7,788 nucleotides of DNA. Source: Oxalobacteraceae bacterium (GTDB taxonomy: Bacteria > Pseudomonadota > Gammaproteobacteria > Burkholderiales > Burkholderiaceae_D). Each line of letters begins with the position of its first letter. Position 1 is the first letter of the stretch. This document shows positions 1 to 4,625 of the stretch, piece by piece. The notes below the pieces were generated by a model. It did no database searches and was not told the origin of the DNA. It saw nothing but the letters and a program-made list of their open reading frames with translations. The DNA lies in assembly GCA_947446335.1 (NCBI GenBank), contig CANFGA010000127.1, positions 1 to 7,788 of the forward strand, in the 5' to 3' direction. Both the position numbers and the translations under genes were made by a program.

Positions 1-111
1 GCGGGTCCATTCTGCGCTGTTTTATCGAGTTTCGCAAAGCCGCGCACGCGCAGGACAGCTGATCGGCTGCGCGACTGTGCAGGATCTCGCCATGCGAAGT
101 CGGGCATGAAA

Positions 112-176
112 CTTGTTTTTTTAGGAGCGCAATAATCAGATAGAATTGCAATGAGTAAACATCGATTAAAAACAAG
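112..176. repeat. Inverted repeat bracketing the AT-rich leader
   Basis: CTTGTTTTT (112-120) and AAAAACAAG (168-176) are exact reverse complements, 47 bases apart, in the spacer before the hydrolase gene. They could be two half-sites of a regulator or a weak long-range stem. The arms are of low complexity, so chance is a real alternative. Confidence 0.35.
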
Positions 177-207
177 CGGCATCACATCGAGCCAGACATC
201 GTCGTAG

Positions 208-212
208 CGGAG
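208..212 (+). promoter_or_regulatory. Ribosome binding site of the RsbQ-like gene
   Basis: CGGAG lies five bases before the ATG at 218. It fixes this start, which also aligns the catalytic residues with the numbering of B. subtilis RsbQ. Confidence 0.65.
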
Positions 213-217
213 ACTGC

Positions 218-1051
218 ATGAATATTCTTGAACGCAACAATGTCCATCTGCAGGGAAACAGCGCGGATCCCGTGCTGCTGTATGCCCACGGCTTTGGTTG
301 CAACCAGACGATGTGGAGCCGGATCACGCCGGCATTCGCCAGCACCCACTATCAAGTGCTGTTTGATTATGTGGGTAGCGGACAATCCGATCTGGGCAGC
401 TTCGATGTAGCGCGCTATTCCAGTTTGCAAGGCTATGCGCAAGACTTGCTCGATGTCTGCGATGCGCTTGGCTTGCAAAGCGGCGTGACCCTGGTCGGAC
501 ATTCGGTCAGCTGCAGCGCCGGCTTGCTGGCATCGATCGCGCGGCCACAGTTGTTCGAGCAACTGGTGCTGATCGGACCGACCCCCTGCTTCCTGAACCA
601 CCCGCCCGATTACATGGGCGGCTTCGAGCGCGAAGATCTGGATGATTTGCTCGACCTGATGGATCAAAATTACATAGGCTGGGCCCATCATCTGGCGCCG
701 CTGGTGGCTGGAGAAGACGGCGCAGACCAGGTGGCGGGTGAACTGTCCGACAGTTTTTGCTCGACCGATCCCTTGGTGGCGCGCATTTTTGCAAAAACCA
801 CGTTTTTTTCCGATAGCCGGGCTGACTTGCCGAAGGTCACGCGACCATGCCTGATCCTGCAGCACCGCCAGGATGCGCTGGCTCCGCTGTGCGTGGGCGA
901 TTACGTCCATGCCCATTTGAAAGGCAGCACCCTCGAGATCCTCGATACGCATGGACATTGCGCCCACATGAGTGCGCCAGAACTGGTCATCGACGCCATG
1001 CGCGCCTATCTTGGCATTGGCATCGGGGCAAACCATGATGGAGTTCGATGA
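218..1051 (+). CDS. RsbQ/KAI2-type alpha/beta hydrolase, signalling partner of a PAS protein
   Basis: A 277-residue cytoplasmic alpha/beta hydrolase, close to the 269 residues of B. subtilis RsbQ. It resembles RsbQ along its whole length: an N-terminal MNILERNNV start, the oxyanion-hole region HGFGCNQ (24-30), FDYVGSGQSDL (49-59), the nucleophile elbow GHSVS (94-98), PTPCFLNHPP (121-130), NYIGWA (151-156), FCSTDP (180-185) and HGHCAHM (245-251). Catalytic residues are Ser96, Asp219 and His247, the same numbers as in RsbQ. The elbow ends in Ser rather than Gly, as in the plant KAI2/D14 receptors of the same family. In B. subtilis, RsbQ is thought to make or release a small ligand sensed by the PAS domain of the phosphatase RsbP. 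Here the next gene overlaps by 17 bases and encodes a PAS-GGDEF protein, so the output is probably c-di-GMP. The substrate is unknown. No signal peptide is seen. The family call is firm; the partner role is inferred from context. Confidence 0.93.
   Translation: MNILERNNVHLQGNSADPVLLYAHGFGCNQTMWSRITPAFASTHYQVLFDYVGSGQSDLGSFDVARYSSLQGYAQDLLDVCDALGLQSGVTLVGHSVSCSAGLLASIARPQLFEQLVLIGPTPCFLNHPPDYMGGFEREDLDDLLDLMDQNYIGWAHHLAPLVAGEDGADQVAGELSDSFCSTDPLVARIFAKTTFFSDSRADLPKVTRPCLILQHRQDALAPLCVGDYVHAHLKGSTLEILDTHGHCAHMSAPELVIDAMRAYLGIGIGANHDGVR
1025..1028 (+). promoter_or_regulatory. Ribosome binding site choosing the cyclase start
   Basis: GGGG lies six bases before ATG at 1035 and inside the end of the hydrolase gene. 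It supports a start at 1035 over the farther in-frame ATG at 972, which would put 21 residues with no PAS character in front of the domain. The overlap suggests coupled translation. Confidence 0.5.
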
Positions 1052-2678
1052 CTTGCCATGCTCGGTGCTGGTCACCGATGCATCAGGCAAGATACTGAGC
1101 GCCAACGCCGAATTGCGCGCAGTGGTGGCGAGAACCGCGCAGCAATTGCAAGAGCAGCCGATCGAGCTTCTGCTGCCACCGGCGAGCCGCATTTTTCTGC
1201 AAACCCATCTGTGGCCGATGTTGCTGCGCGATGGACATCTGCAGGAAATCCATCTGAAAATTTCCAGCGTACAAAATCAGCGCATTCCCGTCATGGTGAA
1301 CTGCAAGAAACGTACAATGGCCGGCATCGACAGCTATGTCTGGATATTTTTTGTGGCGCGAGAGCGCAGCAAATTCGAAGAGAAACTGCTGGAAGCACGC
1401 CATGTCGCTGAATCGGCGGCTGCGGCACTCATTGCTAGAGAAGCATTCATCAAGACCATCACCGATGCGATGCCGGGTATGGTCGCTTATTGGGACCAGC
1501 AATTGCGCTGTCGCTTCATCAACCGATACGACATCGATGGCAGTACAGGGCAGCCGGTGACCATGCTGGGGGCATCGATGCAAGAGATTCTGGGCCAGCC
1601 TCTTTTCGACATGAACGAATCCCATATCCGCGGCGTGCTGGCAGGCCACAGACAAACCTTCGAACGCAAGTTGATCCGGGCCGATGGCAGCCTCGCTTAC
1701 ACGTTGGCGAACTACATTCCCGATGTCGATCTTGGTGGTAACGTAACGGGCTTCTTTGTTCTCGATACCGATATCACGCCAGTGAAGAGCGCCGAATTTG
1801 AATTGAGGCTCGCCGCCAGCATCTTTGACAGCACGGTCGAAGGGATCATGGTGACCGATGACGCCGGGATGATACTGTCGGTCAACCCCGCATTCAGCAC
1901 CATCACCGGTTACAGCGCGGCTGATGTGATCAGGCATAAGGCTGGCATGTTGAAATCGGACCGGCACGATGCCACATTCCATGCCACGATCGTGCAATCG
2001 CTCGCCGTCCATGGTCGCTGGGAAGGTGAAACCTGGAGCCGGCGCCAGGATGGGACCATTTTTCTGGCACGGCAGTCGATCACGCTCATCCGCAGCAGCG
2101 GCGACGAACCGGTACGCTATGTGTCGATTTTCAATGACATCAGCGAACTGTGGCAAAAGAACGAAGATACCAGGCACATGGCATTCCACGACTTGCTGAC
2201 CGGCTTGCCGAATCGGTCCTTGCTGATCGAAAGGATGACCCAGCTGATCGCCAGGACCGGGCGCGAGCCATGCAACCTGGCGCTGATGTTTCTCGACCTT
2301 GACGGCTTCAAGGCAGTCAACGACACGCTCGGCCATGAAACCGGTGACGACTTGCTGGTCATGGTTGCGCGCAGACTGGTCGCCCAGGTGCGCGCGCTGG
2401 ATACCGTGGCCAGGCTGGGCGGCGACGAATTCATCGTCATGCTGAACAATCCTGTCAGCAGCGGTGAAGTGGCGCACATCGCAGAGCGCATCGTCGAATC
2501 GATCAACCGGCCGATGAAATTTGGTAAAAAAATAGCCAAGGTCGGCGTCTCGATCGGGATCGCCATCTATGACCTCGATGGCAGCACGCCGGCCCAATTA
2601 TTGAAAAGTGCCGATGGCGCCATGTATCTGGCCAAGGCTGCAGGCAAGAACACTTTCCGCTTTTGTCAGCGCACCTGA
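1035..2678 (+). CDS. Diguanylate cyclase with three PAS domains (PAS-PAS-PAS-GGDEF)
   Basis: A 547-residue soluble protein predicted to make c-di-GMP from two GTP. PAS1 covers about residues 1-108 and contains LLPPASRIFLQTHLWPML, the type found at the N-terminus of RsbP-like proteins. A helical linker (108-140) leads to PAS2 (about 138-250) and PAS3 (about 260-372), which ends in FNDISELW. The GGDEF domain (about 378-543) has the entry motif DLLTGLPNR (386-394), DLDGF (421-425), the intact signature GGDEF (462-466) and, five residues before it, RALD (453-456), an RxxD inhibitory site for product feedback. No transmembrane segment and no EAL domain follow. The gene overlaps the end of the RsbQ-like gene by 17 bases. 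PAS1 is the likely receiver of the hydrolase signal, by analogy with RsbQ-RsbP; the ligands of PAS2 and PAS3 are unknown. Enzyme activity is well supported by the motifs; the coupling is inference. Confidence 0.93.
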   Translation: MMEFDDLPCSVLVTDASGKILSANAELRAVVARTAQQLQEQPIELLLPPASRIFLQTHLWPMLLRDGHLQEIHLKISSVQNQRIPVMVNCKKRTMAGIDSYVWIFFVARERSKFEEKLLEARHVAESAAAALIAREAFIKTITDAMPGMVAYWDQQLRCRFINRYDIDGSTGQPVTMLGASMQEILGQPLFDMNESHIRGVLAGHRQTFERKLIRADGSLAYTLANYIPDVDLGGNVTGFFVLDTDITPVKSAEFELRLAASIFDSTVEGIMVTDDAGMILSVNPAFSTITGYSAADVIRHKAGMLKSDRHDATFHATIVQSLAVHGRWEGETWSRRQDGTIFLARQSITLIRSSGDEPVRYVSIFNDISELWQKNEDTRHMAFHDLLTGLPNRSLLIERMTQLIARTGREPCNLALMFLDLDGFKAVNDTLGHETGDDLLVMVARRLVAQVRALDTVARLGGDEFIVMLNNPVSSGEVAHIAERIVESINRPMKFGKKIAKVGVSIGIAIYDLDGSTPAQLLKSADGAMYLAKAAGKNTFRFCQRT

Positions 2679-2692
2679 CTGCGCAATGCAGA

Positions 2693-2708
2693 TGTGAGCA
2701 TGTGAGCA
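2693..2708 (+). repeat. Tandem TGTGAGCA repeat
   Basis: TGTGAGCA occurs twice head-to-tail with no spacer (2693-2700, 2701-2708), 15 bases after the cyclase stop. It may be a slippage product. The halves are direct, not inverted, so it is not a normal CRP-type site. Confidence 0.7.
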
Positions 2709-2763
2709 ATTGTAAAAGGTAGCCGCTCGAACCGGTGCTGGCCTTATAGTGGAAAGATGCGGT

Positions 2764-2809
2764 TCGGCCCAAGCAGCCGCAGTCGGCCAAGTTCGGCCAT
2801 GTTCGGCCA
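2764..2809 (+). repeat. Cluster of TCGGCC repeats, three in a 10-base ladder
   Basis: TCGGCC occurs at 2764, 2783, 2793 and 2803. The last three form consecutive decamers of the type GTTCGGCCAN (the first lacks one T), spaced by exactly 10 bases, about one helical turn. They lie 52-97 bases before the hemerythrin-like start. Repeats on one face of the DNA upstream of a gene suggest an array of binding sites for a regulator; replication slippage is the alternative. Confidence 0.7.
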
Positions 2810-2860
2810 CACCAGCCGTATTCAGCAATCCCATCCACCCAAACCAGACCAGGAGTCGAC

Positions 2861-3421
2861 ATGTTGATTGCCACCTATGCCCTGTCGACCTTCTCGGTCG
2901 AACAAAAGAAGGAACGCAGCTTCATCGGGCGTCTCCAGCACACCTTGCACACCAATGCCGGCAAACTGCAAGAGATCGACCCGCTGCGCCTGGAATCAGA
3001 TCTCGATCAGCTGAGCCGGTTTTCAGAGGCGCGCCACCAGCGCCGCATCTCAAGCTGCCTGATGCCGGCGGTGCGACGCGCCACGCGCGAAGCCGATCCG
3101 CTGCTGGCCGACATCGAATCGCTGCATCAAACTGGCAGCGACTTGTTGCTCGATCTGCGACACCGCCTGCGCCCTGCGTTTGCCAACGGATCAACCTACG
3201 GCACCATCAAACAGTTGTGCTGTTCGATGGAGCGCTATTGTCAGAACTTGTTGCAGCGCCTGGCGAAGGAAGAGCAGGAATTGCTGCCCTTGGCACGGCG
3301 CGTGATGTCCAGCGCAGACTGGTTTGCGGTCGGTTCGACCTTTTTATCACACGATGCAAGGCGTGCAGAGCGCGGCACAGCGCACGCGCAACATCTCAGG
3401 CCCAGGCAGATGGCGAGATGA
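2861..3421 (+). CDS. Divergent hemerythrin-like (HHE) helical protein with lost iron ligands
   Basis: A 186-residue, all-helical cytoplasmic protein with AGGAG five bases before its ATG. The pattern fits the HHE/hemerythrin-like family: EADPLLADIESLHQTG (77-92) matches the helix that normally carries an EH ligand, and AKEEQELLPLARRVMSSADW (135-154) matches the final helix of such proteins. Typical members bind a di-iron centre and sense or carry O2, NO or iron. Here the usual HHxxE site of helix 2 reads ARHQRRISS (57-65), without the acid. The final-helix histidine before the EE pair is replaced (Arg133 region), and only His89 and Glu137/138 look retained. The protein may bind no metal or only one ion, or may serve as a scaffold. 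Its tail past about residue 165 is Arg-rich and overlaps the end of the facing EAL gene by 26 bases. The family call comes from sequence pattern only; loss of iron binding is inferred. Confidence 0.7.
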   Translation: MLIATYALSTFSVEQKKERSFIGRLQHTLHTNAGKLQEIDPLRLESDLDQLSRFSEARHQRRISSCLMPAVRRATREADPLLADIESLHQTGSDLLLDLRHRLRPAFANGSTYGTIKQLCCSMERYCQNLLQRLAKEEQELLPLARRVMSSADWFAVGSTFLSHDARRAERGTAHAQHLRPRQMAR

Positions 3422-4181
3422 CGCCAAGCGCGTGCAACGCAGGCCTGCAAAAAAGAAATCCCTGCATCAGATCGATGCCCGCATCGTGCAGGAAATCGCG
3501 TTCGGCTGGCGTCTCGATGCCCTCGGCCAGCACGCGTACATCGAGTTCGGCGCAGATCGCCACAATGCCGCGCACGATCGCTTGCCTGGGTTTGCTGGCA
3601 TCGATGCCGCGCACCAGGTCCATGTCGATCTTGATGATGTCGGGCTGGTATTCGGCCAGCAAACCCAGGCCAGCATAACCGGCACCGAAGTCGTCGATCG
3701 CGGTGTGAAACCCGAAGCGACGATACTCACGAAAAATGTTCACCAGATGTGCCCGATCCTGTACCTGTTCGCCCTCGGTCACTTCGAAGATGATGCGCTC
3801 GATCGGAAACTGATAGCGCTGCGCCGCTTCAAAGGTGCTGCGGATGCACGATTCGGGTCGGTAGACCGCATTGGGCAAAAAATTGATCGACAATAATTCT
3901 TGCATCCCCAGTTCTGCCGCACCGCGTATCGCTTCGACCCGGCAAGTCTGGTCGAAGCGATAGCGGTTCGCATCGGTTACCTGCGACAATACCCACTGGG
4001 CCGATTCGCCGTTCGGCCCACGCACCAGCGCTTCATGCGCATAAACGGTGCGCCGGGCCAGATCGACGATAGGCTGGTAAGCAAACGCCAGGCCAAAACC
4101 GAGCTCCTGATCGCTGCGGCATTGCACGCACCGACTGCTGGTCTGCTGCGCATCGCTGCGGTCTGACAGGATAAGGTTCAT
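3396..4181 (-). CDS. Stand-alone EAL-domain c-di-GMP phosphodiesterase
   Basis: A protein of about 261 residues that is almost entirely one EAL domain, predicted to hydrolyse c-di-GMP to pGpG in the cytoplasm. Counting from the ATG at 4181, it shows YAHEALVRG (catalytic Glu50), SINFLPNA (Asn100), IIFEVTE (Glu133), the loop-6 segment IDDFGAGYAGL (Asp163, Asp164), IIKIDMD (Lys184), VLAEGIET (Glu220 and Glu223) and MQGFLFCRP (Gln240). All metal-binding and catalytic positions are therefore present and activity is expected. A CVQC pair near residue 18 precedes the domain; I recall a similar CxxC in other short EAL proteins of this type, where it could bind metal or act as a redox switch. No sensor domain is attached. 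The start is uncertain: an in-frame GTG at 4205 would add eight residues, and neither start has a clear Shine-Dalgarno site. It faces the hemerythrin-like gene tail-to-tail and may oppose the cyclase encoded 0.7 kb away. Confidence 0.93.
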   Translation of the reverse strand: MNLILSDRSDAQQTSSRCVQCRSDQELGFGLAFAYQPIVDLARRTVYAHEALVRGPNGESAQWVLSQVTDANRYRFDQTCRVEAIRGAAELGMQELLSINFLPNAVYRPESCIRSTFEAAQRYQFPIERIIFEVTEGEQVQDRAHLVNIFREYRRFGFHTAIDDFGAGYAGLGLLAEYQPDIIKIDMDLVRGIDASKPRQAIVRGIVAICAELDVRVLAEGIETPAERDFLHDAGIDLMQGFLFCRPALHALGVISPSAWA

Positions 4182-4205
4182 GCGGCGCCATCGGTTGAAA
4201 AACAC

Positions 4206-4348
4206 GCTGCCAGGTGCAGATAGTTACTTATAACATGATTTTATCGCAACATGAAAACCTGCCAGACATTATTTTTTGTATGTATTTTAACAACACATCT
4301 ACAGACGATAATGCGACAATCACGCTCTCTTCCTTATTATAAAAAACC
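4206..4348. promoter_or_regulatory. AT-rich divergent promoter region between the EAL and secreted-protein genes
   Basis: The spacer lies between a leftward and a rightward gene and is much more AT-rich than its flanks. For the rightward gene, a weak sigma-70 match is GCGACA (4313-4318) with TATTAT (4335-4340), 16 bases apart. This would start transcription at or next to the ATG at 4349. GATAAT (4307-4312) is another possible -10. For the leftward gene, TATAAG on the minus strand (about 4226-4231) is a possible -10 with a poor -35. A direct repeat AACATGA occurs at 4232-4238 and 4248-4254. All promoter boxes are tentative. Confidence 0.4.
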
Positions 4349-4621
4349 ATGAAAAAATTGTTTCATGTCGCCGCCTTGGTACTGCTGGTCAGCTCCTGGG
4401 CGCAGGCACAAGTCCACTTCCCCCCTGGCAGCGCACGCCCCGACAATCCCCAGGCAGCCACGCGCGATCTCGAACGCCAGATGCAGAGTCGGGAGCAAGC
4501 CAAGACACCCGTCGGGACACAGCCCAAGTCACAGCGCGTACTGGTCGAGTGCCGCGACGGCTCGCGCCGCATCGCGCGCGTCTGCCGCCGCCACGGCGGC
4601 ATCGCCCGCGCCAAAGACTAG
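4349..4621 (+). CDS. Small secreted basic protein with two cysteines
   Basis: A 90-residue protein with a clear Sec signal peptide: MKKLF, a hydrophobic core to about residue 17, and a cleavage site AQA-Q at 20/21. The mature part of about 70 residues is Gln/Arg/Pro-rich to residue 62 and ends in VECRDGSRRIARVCRRHGG (66-84), with Cys68 and Cys79 ten residues apart, likely a periplasmic disulfide. The CRDG...C..HGG pattern resembles the end of small secreted proteins of the DUF3761 type, but the match is short and I would not assign the family. No Shine-Dalgarno site precedes the ATG; the eight bases before it are A-rich, which fits a leaderless or nearly leaderless transcript. The gene ends four bases from the end of the receptor gene on the other strand, with no visible terminator. 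Function unknown. Confidence 0.75.
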   Translation: MKKLFHVAALVLLVSSWAQAQVHFPPGSARPDNPQAATRDLERQMQSREQAKTPVGTQPKSQRVLVECRDGSRRIARVCRRHGGIARAKD

Positions 4622-4625
4622 CGCA

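Larger units (their letters stand above)
1..217. other. Upstream region of the hydrolase-cyclase operon, no gene found
   Basis: No convincing coding sequence is seen on either strand; the short open frames entering from the left edge show no family resemblance. The first 105 bases are GC-rich and the stretch from about 105 to 175 is AT-rich, as expected of a promoter region for the + strand operon that starts at 218. I do not find a well-spaced sigma-70 promoter: TAGAAT at 141-146 is a fair -10, but no good -35 lies 16-18 bases before it. A 9-base inverted repeat, CTTGTTTTT at 112-120 and AAAAACAAG at 168-176, brackets this segment. Confidence 0.5.
2679..2860. other. Repeat-containing spacer before the hemerythrin-like gene
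   Basis: No gene is seen in these 182 bases. They hold a tandem 8-base repeat just after the cyclase stop, a TATAGT at 2745-2750 that could be a -10 box but lacks a good -35, and a cluster of TCGGCC-containing repeats at 2764-2809 leading to the Shine-Dalgarno site at 2851-2855. No hairpin with a T tract was found, so the cyclase gene has no obvious terminator and read-through into the next gene is possible. Confidence 0.5.

Noticed and set aside
972..1034. N-terminal extension of the cyclase to the ATG at 972
   Set aside because: It would overlap the hydrolase gene by 80 bases, adds residues without PAS character, and the ATG at 1035 has a better ribosome binding site.
182..1192. Long open frame on the minus strand opposite the hydrolase gene (336 codons)
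   Set aside because: It lies antisense to a gene with clear RsbQ motifs, is rich in His/Gln/Arg as typical of antisense frames in GC-rich DNA, and shows no family pattern.
1083..2597. Open frame of 504 codons on the minus strand opposite the cyclase gene
   Set aside because: It mirrors the codon pattern of the PAS-GGDEF gene, whose motifs are intact; the antisense translation has no recognisable domain.
2659..2686. Hairpin at the cyclase stop (GTCAG/CTGAC or GCGCA/TGCGC)
   Set aside because: The stems are only five bases, are mutually exclusive and have no T tract, so a terminator is not supported.
3324..3896. Open frame on the + strand opposite the EAL gene (190 codons)
   Set aside because: It overlaps the EAL gene antisense and the hemerythrin-like gene in another frame, with no recognisable product.
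4307..4325. Fur-box-like GATAATG start in the divergent spacer
   Set aside because: Only the first seven bases agree with the consensus; the second half does not.
4235..4342. 35-codon open frame in the AT-rich spacer, ending seven bases before the secreted-protein start
   Set aside because: No Shine-Dalgarno site, no recognisable sequence, and its product would be unlike its neighbours. A stop-free run of this length is not rare enough to call a gene.
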